A DNA stretch of 64,000 bases from positions 124,001 through 188,000 of the forward strand of contig NZ_PDNW01000002.1 in assembly GCF_002849655.1 (NCBI RefSeq), given 5' to 3'. The notes beneath the pieces were generated by a model. It worked only from the letters and a program-made list of their open reading frames with translations, was not told where the DNA came from and ran no database searches. This document shows, piece by piece, positions 36,677 through 45,405 of this stretch. Origin of the DNA: Pollutimonas subterranea (GTDB lineage Bacteria; Pseudomonadota; Gammaproteobacteria; Burkholderiales; Burkholderiaceae_B). A program made the position numbers and the translations under genes. Every line of letters starts with the position of its first letter. Position 1 is the first letter of the stretch.

Positions 36677-37711
36677 CTAGGCGGTCGCCGGACGCGATGA
36701 ACCCCGGGCCATCAATGTGCCGGGCAACAAGATTTGACGCGCCGCAACGGTCGATCCTGCCACCCGTTGCATGAGGCATTGTGCCGCCTTGCGTCCGAGC
36801 TCATTGGTAGGCTGGGACACCGTGCTGATGCCTGGTCCCACGTACGGCGCCCATTCGGTATCGTCGATACCGACCAGGCCAATGTCCTTTCCCAATTCCC
36901 ACCCCAGCCGGTCGACGGCGGCGACGACCCGCAGCGTCACGACAGCATTGTTGGCGATGATCGCCGGCATGGCGGACCTGGCTCGGGCGCGGTCACGGCA
37001 TGCCCGCAACGCATCGGCCAGGGCGTCTCTATCTTGTTCGCGGCTTTCGGTGCAGCGCCCCGAGACCGGGGGATGCCCGGCGACGAATGCATCGAAGGCC
37101 CGAGCGCGCTCAACCCGGGAGCTGACCTCCCCCAGCGGTTCGGTGACCAGCAACAGCTCGTGATAGCCGGCGTCGAACAGATGCTGTGCGCTCAAATAGA
37201 TGGCTTGATGATTGTCCAGCGAGACGAAGTCCACGTCGAGCCCTTTGTGCAGGCGGTCGACCAATACCATGGGCTTGCCTTGCCTTGCGGTCTCCAGGAG
37301 CGCGCCCGCATCATGGCCCATGGTATTGAGTATGAAACCTTCAACCCGATACGACGACAAGGCATGAATGCCTGCGGTTTCGCGTTCGCCTTCATTGCCC
37401 AGGTTGAACAGCATAAGCAGGTAGCCGGCTTCACGGCATGCCTGCTCGGCGCCCCGCAGGACAGCCACGGAATAGGGATTCGTAATATCGGCCACGACCA
37501 GCCCTATAAGGCGCGAGCGCCCGCGCTTCAGGGATTGGGCCATCGGGCTGGGGGTATAGCCCAACTGCGCGATCGCGGTTTCCACGCGGATTGCAATCTC
37601 GGGAGAAAGCAGGGTTTCGCGATGATTGAGAAAACGCGATACGGTGGCTTTGGAAACGCCCGCGTGACGAGCTACGTCGGCTATTGTGTTGCGGGCCGGG
37701 CTTTTGATCAT
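36677..37711 (-). CDS. ptxS: LacI-family regulator PtxS
   Basis: This 344-aa LacI-type repressor has the HTH NTIADVARHAGVSKATVSRF at residues 8-27, hinge residues near 57-65 (SLKRGRSRLIGLVVADITNP) and a periplasmic-binding-protein-like effector domain. The wording NPYSVAVLRGAEQACREAGY resembles Pseudomonas PtxS. The perfect PtxS palindrome downstream and the kgu genes support 2-ketogluconate as effector. It is divergent from zwf, and the spacer carries a HexR site. Confidence 0.88.
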   Translation of the reverse strand: MIKSPARNTIADVARHAGVSKATVSRFLNHRETLLSPEIAIRVETAIAQLGYTPSPMAQSLKRGRSRLIGLVVADITNPYSVAVLRGAEQACREAGYLLMLFNLGNEGERETAGIHALSSYRVEGFILNTMGHDAGALLETARQGKPMVLVDRLHKGLDVDFVSLDNHQAIYLSAQHLFDAGYHELLLVTEPLGEVSSRVERARAFDAFVAGHPPVSGRCTESREQDRDALADALRACRDRARARSAMPAIIANNAVVTLRVVAAVDRLGWELGKDIGLVGIDDTEWAPYVGPGISTVSQPTNELGRKAAQCLMQRVAGSTVAARQILLPGTLMARGSSRPATA

Positions 37712-37808
37712 GGTTGGGTCTGACAGGTGAATGCGTGAATCGATGATACCGTTACGATGAACATAACACGCTCACCCTTCCCGATTTGCACTTTACATTG
37801 TGGGCGGC

Positions 37809-37825
37809 CTGTAGCTTAATTACAT
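37809..37825. promoter_or_regulatory. HexR-type operator upstream of zwf
   Basis: CTGTAGC and ATTACAT flank a 3-base spacer (TTA), matching the HexR pattern TGTARTnnnAYTACA apart from a mismatch in the left arm. It ends 20 bases before the zwf ATG and lies between the divergent ptxS and zwf genes. As hexR is the fourth gene of the zwf operon, this gives autoregulation. Confidence 0.75.
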
Positions 37826-37845
37826 TTTCGATCAGGGAGCTTTCC

Positions 37846-39306
37846 ATGGCCACCACGCCGGCATTCGATATCGTTTTTTTCGGCGGCACCGGCGACCTGG
37901 CACTACGCAAACTGCTTCCCGCGCTATACCAGGCTCACAAGGCAGGCGCCTTGCATGCGGACGGCCGCATTTTTGCACTGGGCCGCAAGCCCATCGGACT
38001 TGAAGGTTACCTTGACCTGCTGCAGCAGCGGGTCCGGCCCAAGCTGGGCGGCGACTACGATGACAAAGTATGGGAAAGTTTCGTCAGCCGCCTGCAATTC
38101 CAGACTCTGGATGCCGGCAATATCGAAGACTATCGCAAGCTGGTCGCGGCAATGGACAGCCCAGGCAACCGCATTACGGTATGTTATCTGGCGACTGCTC
38201 CCCACCTGTTCATCCCTATCTGCCAGAACCTGGCTGCGGTGGGCCTGAACCATCCCTGTGTCCGCATCGTCCTGGAAAAACCCCTGGGTCACGACCTGGA
38301 ATCGTCCGGCACCATCAGCGAGGCGGTGGGACAGTGCTTTGCGGAAAACCAGATATATCGTATCGACCACTACCTGGGTAAAGAGTCGGTACAGAATCTG
38401 ATGGCGATCCGCTTCGGCAACACACTGTTCGAACCCCTGTGGCGCCGCGAATGGATAGACAATATACAAATCACCATTGCCGAAGACCTGGGCGTGGAGG
38501 AACGCGGCGAATTCTATGATCGCACCGGAGCACTGCGGGACATGCTGCAAAGTCATCTGCTGCAGCTTCTGTGCATCGTAGCCATGGAACCCCCGCCCAG
38601 CCTTTCCGAGGACGCAATACGCGATGAAAAGCTGAAGGTACTGAGGTCGCTCAAGCCCTTCAGCACTGAAGACGTGCTGTCCAAAAGTGTACGAGGCCAA
38701 TATCGCAGCGGCGCCATCAACGGCATGCCAGTGGCGGGATACCGCGAAGAACTGAATGTGGCGCCGGATAGCAACACCGAAACTTTTGTTGCCTTGCAAG
38801 CGGAAATCGTCAACTGGCGCTGGGCCGGCATTCCTTTTTTCCTGCGTACCGGCAAGCGCCTGCAAGAGCGGGTAGCCGAGATCGTCATCAATTTCCGGGA
38901 CGTTCCGCATGCGCTGTTTCCCTCACCCCTGGGTTCGCACTGCGCCAATCGCATGGTCATAGGCCTGCAACCCAAGGAAAGCGTGCGCCTGTATTTCCTG
39001 GCCAAGGAGCCAGGCGATGCGATGAATCTGCAATCCACTTACCTCAATCTGGATTTCCACGCTATGTCTAAGTCGCGCCGCGCCGATGCCTATGAGCGCC
39101 TGCTGCTGGACGTCATACGCGGGCAATTGTCGCTTTTCATGCGCCGCGACGAGCAGGCGCAGGCGTGGGCCTGGGTCGAGCCTATATTGGAATGCTGGAA
39201 CAAACACTCGGTCCCGCCAAAACCCTATACGGCAGGCAGCTGGGGCCCCGCCGCTTCCAGCGCCCTGGTTTCGCGTGCCGGGGTGGTGTGGCATGAGGAG
39301 ACCTGA
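37846..39306 (+). CDS. zwf: glucose-6-phosphate 1-dehydrogenase
   Basis: This 486-aa Zwf oxidises glucose-6-phosphate to 6-phosphogluconolactone with NAD(P)+. The coenzyme motif FFGGTGDLALRKLLPALY is at residues 9-26 and the catalytic site YRIDHYLGKESVQNL is near residue 172. ATG 37846, preceded by CAGGGAG, is chosen; the frame reaching 37786 would run through the HexR operator. First gene of zwf-pgl-glk-hexR. Confidence 0.96.
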   Translation: MATTPAFDIVFFGGTGDLALRKLLPALYQAHKAGALHADGRIFALGRKPIGLEGYLDLLQQRVRPKLGGDYDDKVWESFVSRLQFQTLDAGNIEDYRKLVAAMDSPGNRITVCYLATAPHLFIPICQNLAAVGLNHPCVRIVLEKPLGHDLESSGTISEAVGQCFAENQIYRIDHYLGKESVQNLMAIRFGNTLFEPLWRREWIDNIQITIAEDLGVEERGEFYDRTGALRDMLQSHLLQLLCIVAMEPPPSLSEDAIRDEKLKVLRSLKPFSTEDVLSKSVRGQYRSGAINGMPVAGYREELNVAPDSNTETFVALQAEIVNWRWAGIPFFLRTGKRLQERVAEIVINFRDVPHALFPSPLGSHCANRMVIGLQPKESVRLYFLAKEPGDAMNLQSTYLNLDFHAMSKSRRADAYERLLLDVIRGQLSLFMRRDEQAQAWAWVEPILECWNKHSVPPKPYTAGSWGPAASSALVSRAGVVWHEET

Positions 39307-39307
39307 A

Positions 39308-39982
39308 TTGCAATACGATTTCGACGATCAAAAAGACTATCTGAACACCATGGTCGACAAGGTGTCCTCCGTGCTTGCCAATGCCATAGAACACACCGGC
39401 TGCGCCGGACTGGCCGTGTCGGGCGGACGATCGCCCGTGCCATTGTTCGAACGGCTCAGCCTCGAGGCCCTGCCTTGGGAGAAAATCCATATCACGCTGG
39501 TTGACGAGCGTTTTGTTCCTCCCGATCATCCCGACAGCAACGAGCGGCTTGTTCGCACTCATTTGCTGAAGAACCGCGCCCGACAGGCACGTTTCACCGG
39601 CCTGGTCAGCCACCCCGGCGATCTCGCACTGTGTTTGCAGGACGCCAATCGTCAAACCCACGCCATCAGCCTGGCCGTGCTGGGTATGGGCGATGACGGT
39701 CATACAGCGTCGTTATTCCCCGAGGCGCCGCAGCTGGAACAGGCCCTGGATACACAGGCAAGCCACCGCTATGTTCATGTCAGCCCGGCGCATGCACCCC
39801 ACGAAAGAATCAGCATGACGCTGGCGGCGCTATTGGCAAGCGGGCACCTCCTGCTGGCCATCAGCGGCCCGCACAAGCGGCGCATTGCTGAACAAGCCGC
39901 GCTTCAAGCGACACCGCGCCTGCCAGTAAGCTACCTTATATCGCAATCCGGAGTACCTCTTGATGTCTACTGGCACCCCTGA
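39308..39982 (+). CDS. pgl: 6-phosphogluconolactonase
   Basis: This 224-aa DevB-type lactonase hydrolyses 6-phosphogluconolactone. Blocks are AGLAVSGGRSPVPLFERLS near residue 36, WEKIHITLVDERFVPPDHPDSNERL near residue 60 and LGMGDDGHTASLFPEAP near residue 130. The start is uncertain: TTG 39308 follows GAGGAGA (39295-39301) at ideal spacing and gives the family-like N-terminus, while an in-frame ATG at 39293 overlaps zwf. The 3' end overlaps glk by 20 bases. Confidence 0.93.
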   Translation: MQYDFDDQKDYLNTMVDKVSSVLANAIEHTGCAGLAVSGGRSPVPLFERLSLEALPWEKIHITLVDERFVPPDHPDSNERLVRTHLLKNRARQARFTGLVSHPGDLALCLQDANRQTHAISLAVLGMGDDGHTASLFPEAPQLEQALDTQASHRYVHVSPAHAPHERISMTLAALLASGHLLLAISGPHKRRIAEQAALQATPRLPVSYLISQSGVPLDVYWHP

Positions 39983-40943
39983 AACCAAACCGTCCCGCCT
40001 TGTCGCCGACATAGGCGGAACGCACGCGCGATTCGCTTTATCGACATCGGTCGACGATATCCGGAACGTCAGCGTGGTCAACGTGGCGGACTACCCCAGC
40101 ATCGTAGACGCCATCAAGGGCTATCTGCACAGCGTCGGCAGCCCGGCAATCACGCATGCCGCCATCGGGATCGCCAATCCTATCGTCGGCGATCATGTAA
40201 AAATGACCAATTTCCCATGGGAGTTCTCGATCGAGGCCACGCGAGAAGCGTGTGGCTTCGAGAAGCTGCATGTCATCAACGACTTTACGGCGCTGGCGCT
40301 GGCATTGCCCCATCTACCGCAAAGTGAACTGCGTGCCGTCGGCGGCGGCCAGGCTGTAGCCGGGACACCGCTGGGGGTCGTGGGCCCGGGTACGGGCCTG
40401 GGCGTCTCTGCCCTTATCCCCACATCGCAAGGGTGGGTGCCGTTGGCCGCTGAAGGCGGGCATGTCAGTTTCGCGCCCTCCGACCAGCAGGAGCTCCTGC
40501 TTTGGCAGGAAGCCCATGAAGAGTTCGGGCATGTCTCCATGGAACGCCTGGTCTCCGGATCCGGCCTGCAGTTTATTTACCAGAAACTATGCCGGCGCGC
40601 GGGCAACAAGGGACTGGACTATTCGGCTTCCGACATCAGCAAGCACGCAATCGCGGACAGCAGCAACCATTGCCGGCAGGCGCTGGACACCTTCTGCGCC
40701 ATTCTGGGCACGGTAGCCAGCAATCTTGCGCTCATGCTGGGCGCGCGAGGAGGCATTTATATCGGTGGCGGCATCATTCCCAAGCTCGACGGCTATTTCG
40801 CCGATTCCCCGTTTCGCCAGCGCTTCAACGACAAGGGCCGCTTCTCGGACTATATGGCGGCCATACCCGTTTTCGTCATCACCAGCGAGAACCCGGCACT
40901 GACAGGTGCTGCCGCCTATCTGGATGCATGCATCAATGAATGA
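39963..40943 (+). CDS. glk: glucokinase
   Basis: This 326-aa glucokinase of the bacterial Glk family has the ATP phosphate motif LVADIGGTHARFAL near residue 14, the INDFTALALALP block with the catalytic Asp near residue 104, GPGTGLGVS, and the sugar-binding EGGHVSFAP. ATG 39963 follows GGAG at 39950; an adjacent TTG at 39960 would add one residue. It supplies glucose-6-phosphate to Zwf. Its last 8 bases overlap the hexR start. Confidence 0.95.
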   Translation: MSTGTPETKPSRLVADIGGTHARFALSTSVDDIRNVSVVNVADYPSIVDAIKGYLHSVGSPAITHAAIGIANPIVGDHVKMTNFPWEFSIEATREACGFEKLHVINDFTALALALPHLPQSELRAVGGGQAVAGTPLGVVGPGTGLGVSALIPTSQGWVPLAAEGGHVSFAPSDQQELLLWQEAHEEFGHVSMERLVSGSGLQFIYQKLCRRAGNKGLDYSASDISKHAIADSSNHCRQALDTFCAILGTVASNLALMLGARGGIYIGGGIIPKLDGYFADSPFRQRFNDKGRFSDYMAAIPVFVITSENPALTGAAAYLDACINE

Positions 40944-41778
40944 CTCGGTGCTTGAGCAAATAGAACGCCAGCTTCCCCAGTTGAGCACGGCCGAAGGCAA
41001 AGTGGCACGCCTCATCCTGGATCAGACTCAAGCCGTTGCGCGGTCTGCTCTGGCCGAGGTGGCCAAGCGGGCTCACGTCAGCGAACCTACCGTAATCCGA
41101 TTTTGCAGGTCGCTCGGCTACGACGGCTGGCCCGACTTCAAAATCAAACTCGCAGCCAGCCTTATGGTGGGCGTACCGTATGTGCACTCATCGCTTGGCG
41201 CCGGGGACGGCACTGCGGTACTGGCCGCCAAAGTACTCGACAATGCCGTATCGGCGCTGCTGCGCGTGCGTAACGACATCAATGCCGACCGCCTCGATAC
41301 GGCCATCGGCCTGCTGGCCGGCGCCCGGCGCATCGAGTTCTACGGCGTCGGGAATTCCGGCATTGTCGCCGCCGACGCACAGCACAAGTTTTTTCGCTTT
41401 GATTTGTCCACGGTGGCCTATTCCGATACCCACACACAGCTCATGGCGGCCTCTCTGTTAAGTCCTGCGGATGTGCTGGTGGCCATTTCGCACTCGGGAC
41501 GTTCGCGGGAATTGCTGGATGCGGTCAAACTCGCTTTGGGAAATGGCTGCCCGGTCGTCGCCATCACCGCCTCGAACACGCCATTGGCGCAAATGGCGAC
41601 GGTTCTGCTGCGAGCCGATACCCAGGAAGACACCGATATCTACAGCCCCATGATCTCGCGCCTGGTCCATCTGGCACTGATCGATGTACTGGCTCTGGGC
41701 TTGGCGCTAAAGTACGGGAACAATGTCAGCAGAGTGCTGGAGAAAACCAAGCAGAGCCTGCGCGACCGGCGCGCGTAG
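40936..41778 (+). CDS. hexR: HexR, RpiR-family regulator of the ED pathway
   Basis: This 280-aa RpiR-family regulator has an N-terminal HTH (ALAEVAKRAHVSEPTVIRFCRSLGYDGWPDFK, residues 30-65) and a C-terminal SIS domain (YGVGNSGIVAADAQHKFFRF near residue 135; ISHSGRSRELLDAVKLA near residue 180) that binds KDPG in known HexR proteins. ATG 40936 overlaps the glk stop. HexR-type operators precede edd and zwf in this window, which strongly supports the identity. Confidence 0.92.
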   Translation: MNDSVLEQIERQLPQLSTAEGKVARLILDQTQAVARSALAEVAKRAHVSEPTVIRFCRSLGYDGWPDFKIKLAASLMVGVPYVHSSLGAGDGTAVLAAKVLDNAVSALLRVRNDINADRLDTAIGLLAGARRIEFYGVGNSGIVAADAQHKFFRFDLSTVAYSDTHTQLMAASLLSPADVLVAISHSGRSRELLDAVKLALGNGCPVVAITASNTPLAQMATVLLRADTQEDTDIYSPMISRLVHLALIDVLALGLALKYGNNVSRVLEKTKQSLRDRRA

Positions 41779-41782
41779 CCGC

Positions 41783-42538
41783 CTACATGCTTGAAGACAA
41801 GCCACCGTCAACGGCCAGGACTTGCCCGGTTACGAAACGGGATTCCCGGGCAGCAAGAAAGACCAGCGTCGACGCAATGTCGTCAGGTTCGCCCCACTTT
41901 TTCACGGGAACCCGGTTTTCCAGCCAGGATGTGAATTCAGGGTCTTTCCACAGCTTGGTGGTGAGCTCGGTTCTTATATAGCCCGGCGCAACGGCGTTGA
42001 CGGTAATCCCCGACTCCGACAATTCGGTGGCCCACTGACGCACGATACCGTGCATGGCAGCCTTGGCGGCGGTATAGGCGGTCACTTCCCGCCGACCCAG
42101 CAGTGCCGTGATCGAACCCGTAAAAATAATACGCCCGTACCCCTGTGCATGCATGCCGGCCGCCACATGCCGGCCCAGCGCCCACTGCGCCGTCAGATTG
42201 GCAAACACCACGCGCTCAAACTCGGCCAGCGGAAAATCGAGAAGTTTTTCCCTGTGTTGTATGCCGGCGTTCGAAAAGAATATGTCTATCTTGCCCACTG
42301 TCTTCAGCACCGTGTCGACCGCCACGATGGATTGGTCGATATCGGTGATGTCGAAAGGCAAAACAACGCTGTCGATGCCTTCGACGGCAAGTTTTTCCCG
42401 GGCGCGCTCCAGCGAGTCGGCATCCCGGCCATTGATGATGACCGTCGCGCCCTGGCGTCCCAATGCGCGTGCGGCGGCCAGGCCGATGCCGCGTGATGAC
42501 CCCGTAATCAGCGCGACCTGTCCAGACAAATCAAACAT
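41783..42538 (-). CDS. SDR oxidoreductase, gluconate 5-dehydrogenase-like
   Basis: This 251-aa classical short-chain dehydrogenase has the cofactor motif TGSSRGIGLAAARALG at residues 12-27, the NAG block and the Ser-Tyr-Lys triad (TGSITALLG, then AYTAAKAA). The phrase INGRDADSL and the RVPVKKWGEPDDI block resemble IdnO/gluconate 5-dehydrogenase. It would interconvert a hydroxy and a keto group of a sugar acid or similar. It is the last gene of the minus-strand operon 45312-41783, and ends convergent to hexR, 4 bases away. Confidence 0.82.
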   Translation of the reverse strand: MFDLSGQVALITGSSRGIGLAAARALGRQGATVIINGRDADSLERAREKLAVEGIDSVVLPFDITDIDQSIVAVDTVLKTVGKIDIFFSNAGIQHREKLLDFPLAEFERVVFANLTAQWALGRHVAAGMHAQGYGRIIFTGSITALLGRREVTAYTAAKAAMHGIVRQWATELSESGITVNAVAPGYIRTELTTKLWKDPEFTSWLENRVPVKKWGEPDDIASTLVFLAARESRFVTGQVLAVDGGLSSSM

Positions 42539-42600
42539 AGACCATCCCGGTAAAGGTATTCGTTGGAGCGCGACAAAATGCGCGCCCCTTCATGCAACCA

Positions 42601-43533
42601 TCAGAAGGCGACCTTGTCGGCGCCTTTCAGATGCAGGATGGCGCGGGCGTCGGCCGGCGTTGCCACGTCAAGGTTCAGAGCCTCCAGGATGATGCGTATG
42701 CGGCTTACCTGCTCGGCGTTGGACGATGCCAGCTTACCGGGCCCGATCCACAGCGAATCTTCCAGGCCGACGCGTACATTCGACCCCATGGCTGCGCCCA
42801 TGGTCGCCAGCGGAATCTGGTTGCGCCCGGCACCCAGGATGGACCATTCGTAGTTATCCCCGAACAGGCGGTCCGCGGTACGGCGCATATGCATCAAGTC
42901 TTCCGGGTCGGGGCCAATACCCCCCAGTATGCCGAATACCGACTGGATGAATGGTGGGTTCTGCACCAGCCCCTTGTCCATGAAATGCGCCAGGTTGTAC
43001 AAGTGGCTGATGTCGTAGCATTCGAATTCGAAACGCGTGCCGTTTTCCGTGCCCTTCCTGAGTATGGCCTCTATATCCTTATAGGTGTTCTTGAAAATGA
43101 GATCGCGGCTGTTTTCAAGGTGTTCGCGCTCCCATTCATGCTGGAAGGTTTTGAAGCGATCGAGCATGGGGAACAGGCCGAAATTCATGGAGCCCATATT
43201 CAGCGATGCCAATTCGGGCTTGAACGTCATGGCCGGGCGCATGCGTTCCTCGACCGTCATGTGCGGGCTGCCGCCGGTGGTGATGTTGACCACGGCGTCG
43301 GTACTGGCCTTGATGCGCTCCAGGAACGGCCGGAATAAATCGGGTTCTTGCGAAGGCTTGCCATTAATCGGATCACGCGCATGCAGATGCAGGACTGCAG
43401 CGCCGGCTTCGGCGGCTGCAATCGCAGCGTCTGCGATTTCATCGGCGGTGACCGGAAGGTGCTCGGACATGCTGGGAGTGTGGATGGCGCCGGTTACCGC
43501 GCAGGTGATGACAACTTTCTTCTTGCTGGCCAT
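42601..43533 (-). CDS. beta-keto acid cleavage enzyme (BKACE, former DUF849)
   Basis: This 310-aa zinc TIM-barrel enzyme belongs to the BKACE family, founded on the 3-keto-5-aminohexanoate cleavage enzyme. Zinc ligands His49 and His51 are in VLHLHARDP and the late Glu in RVGLEDSLW; SHLYNLAHFM and GRNQIPLATMGAAMG are family blocks. Such enzymes react a beta-keto acid with acetyl-CoA to give acetoacetate and a new acyl-CoA. With the dehydrogenase gene next to it, the keto acid is probably made in the same operon. Confidence 0.9.
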   Translation of the reverse strand: MASKKKVVITCAVTGAIHTPSMSEHLPVTADEIADAAIAAAEAGAAVLHLHARDPINGKPSQEPDLFRPFLERIKASTDAVVNITTGGSPHMTVEERMRPAMTFKPELASLNMGSMNFGLFPMLDRFKTFQHEWEREHLENSRDLIFKNTYKDIEAILRKGTENGTRFEFECYDISHLYNLAHFMDKGLVQNPPFIQSVFGILGGIGPDPEDLMHMRRTADRLFGDNYEWSILGAGRNQIPLATMGAAMGSNVRVGLEDSLWIGPGKLASSNAEQVSRIRIILEALNLDVATPADARAILHLKGADKVAF

Positions 43534-43589
43534 GGTTGGTTCTTCCTTAATGATGCTGATGCGATATGAGTCAGTCGGGTACGCCGGAA

Positions 43590-44507
43590 TCAGGCATTTT
43601 TGAGCCGCAACAATTCCATCAGGCGCGCGTCACGCCAGAGGCGCCGATCCAGCAGTTCCGCTTTGGGCAACAAAGACCGCCGCTGTTGCTCGATGTCAGC
43701 CACGATTTCCGCATCCCATGCATCGACCGATGTCTGCTCCCTGGCAATTGACTGGTACATGTCCCCGTAGCGATTGCAATAATCCTGGACGCCTTCCGGG
43801 GCGTTCAGGTCTATGGTCTCGAACGGCCCCATGAAGGCCCAGCGCAGGCCCAGGCCGTCCTTGACCGTGGTGTCCAGATCCTCGGCTGAAATGCAGCCGC
43901 CCTGGACCAGGCGAAATGCCTCGCGCAGCAGCGCGCCTTGCAAGCGGTTGAGCACGAACCCTTCCAGTTCCTTGTGCACGATGACCGGCTTCTGTCCGAC
44001 CGACGCGTGCAGGGATCGCGCCTTTTCCACGGCGGACTCATCAGTCCATGGAGCGCCGCACAGCTCGACCACGGGAATGAGATACGGGGGATTGACCGGG
44101 TGCGCCACCAGGCAGCGGTGCCGTCCAGCCAGATGCTCGGTAAAGGCCGATGCGGGGATGCTCGATGTTGAGCTGGCCAGTACGGCACGGGGGTCGCTCA
44201 AGGTATCCAGTTTGCTGAAAATTTCTTGCTTCAATGCCACTCTTTCAGGCAGATTTTCCTGAACGTACTGGGCGCCGCTCAGGGCGTGCTCCAGGCTGGC
44301 CGACGTCTGTATGCGTGACATGACGCTGGCCGCATCAAGCAGCAGTTGCTGATTCTCGAGCTCGGCCACCTGCCTGCCGATAAGCGTCAGCGCACTATCA
44401 AGAGCCTGCTGATCGCCATCCCACAGCCGCACATCGCAGCCTCCCCGCGCAAACACAATAGCCCACGCCTGGCCGATGAGTCCTGCGCCTACAACTGCAA
44501 CGTTCAT
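43590..44507 (-). CDS. short 3-hydroxyacyl-CoA dehydrogenase family protein (carnitine/gulonate dehydrogenase-like)
   Basis: This 305-aa NAD-dependent enzyme has the Rossmann motif VAVVGAGLIGQAWAIVFARGG at its N-terminus and the HPVNPPYLIPVVELCGAP block near residue 140, typical of the short 3HCDH group that includes L-gulonate 3-dehydrogenase and L-carnitine dehydrogenase. A carnitine-type role would feed dehydrocarnitine to a BKACE, but other beta-hydroxy acids fit equally. ATG 44507 is chosen as the family start; the extension to 44558 is unlikely. Confidence 0.87.
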   Translation of the reverse strand: MNVAVVGAGLIGQAWAIVFARGGCDVRLWDGDQQALDSALTLIGRQVAELENQQLLLDAASVMSRIQTSASLEHALSGAQYVQENLPERVALKQEIFSKLDTLSDPRAVLASSTSSIPASAFTEHLAGRHRCLVAHPVNPPYLIPVVELCGAPWTDESAVEKARSLHASVGQKPVIVHKELEGFVLNRLQGALLREAFRLVQGGCISAEDLDTTVKDGLGLRWAFMGPFETIDLNAPEGVQDYCNRYGDMYQSIAREQTSVDAWDAEIVADIEQQRRSLLPKAELLDRRLWRDARLMELLRLKNA

Positions 44508-44529
44508 TATTTTCTCGCTATTGTCAGAG

Positions 44530-45312
44530 TTAAACGAGAGACTGGGTGTGCCCGTCAACCACCAGGGCCTGCCCGCTTACACTGCCGGCGGCGGCGCTTG
44601 CCGTGAACAACGCCATATTCGCAATATCGCGCGCCGAGACCATGCGCCCCATCGACGCCTGCTGCTCATACGCGGCAGCGACCTCTTGCACAGGCTTGCC
44701 CAGTGTTTCGGCCTTGGCCGCGATGACCGCCCTGATGCGGGGTCCTTCGACCGCACCCGGCAAAATCGCATTGACCCGTATGCCATATTTGCCCAGCTCT
44801 ATGGCCAGGCTTTTCGTGAATCCAATTACGGCCCATTTGGACGCGGCATAGGCGGACCGGCCTGCAAATCCCAGATGCCCGGCCGCCGATGACATATTGA
44901 TCATGACACCGTCATCCGACTTCTTGAGCAATGGGATGGCAAGCCGTGCACACAAAAACTGACCCGTGATATTGACCGCCAGGGTCTTGTCCCAATCAGC
45001 CTTCTGCAATGTCTCGACATAGCCGGTTGGGCCGGCTATGCCGGCGTTATTCACGAGCACGTCCAGCGTCCCGAAAGTGCCGGCGACCTGTTCGAACAAA
45101 GCCGCGACACTGGCTTCATCGGATACGTCCGCAAGCGCCGTATGAAGTGACGGAAGCTCTGCCCGGGCCTGCTGAAGAAGATCCTGATTCACATCGCAAA
45201 TAAAAACCTCGCATCCGGCCGCCATAAAGACGCGTGCCATCTCCAGCCCCAGGCCACTGGCCCCGGCGGTAATCAGCACCTTTTTCGCTTTCATGCTCAC
45301 GTCTTCAAACAT
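44530..45312 (-). CDS. SDR family oxidoreductase
   Basis: This 260-aa classical SDR has TAGASGLGLEMARVF (coenzyme site) near residue 15, NNAGIAGPTG near residue 92 and the SAAGHLGFAGRSAYAASKW block with Ser, Tyr and Lys near residue 145-165. The start ATG 45312 follows AAGGAGAGG at good spacing, so the longer form is kept. It is the first gene of the operon, divergent from the GntR regulator. Substrate unknown. Confidence 0.88.
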   Translation of the reverse strand: MFEDVSMKAKKVLITAGASGLGLEMARVFMAAGCEVFICDVNQDLLQQARAELPSLHTALADVSDEASVAALFEQVAGTFGTLDVLVNNAGIAGPTGYVETLQKADWDKTLAVNITGQFLCARLAIPLLKKSDDGVMINMSSAAGHLGFAGRSAYAASKWAVIGFTKSLAIELGKYGIRVNAILPGAVEGPRIRAVIAAKAETLGKPVQEVAAAYEQQASMGRMVSARDIANMALFTASAAAGSVSGQALVVDGHTQSLV

Positions 45313-45359
45313 AGATGCCTCTCCTTGGGTCGCTGTGGTATTTTCTCGCTATACTAGCA

Positions 45360-45380
45360 ACTGAGATCACAGATCACAGT
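45360..45380. promoter_or_regulatory. candidate GntR-regulator operator
   Basis: ACTGAGATC and GATCACAGT form an inverted repeat with a 3-base spacer and one mismatched pair. It lies in the 93-base spacer between the divergent SDR operon and the GntR-type gene, 25 bases before the regulator start, where local auto- and cross-regulation is expected. Confidence 0.5.
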
Positions 45381-45405
45381 AAGTGATAACCCTTAATCAA
45401 GCGCC

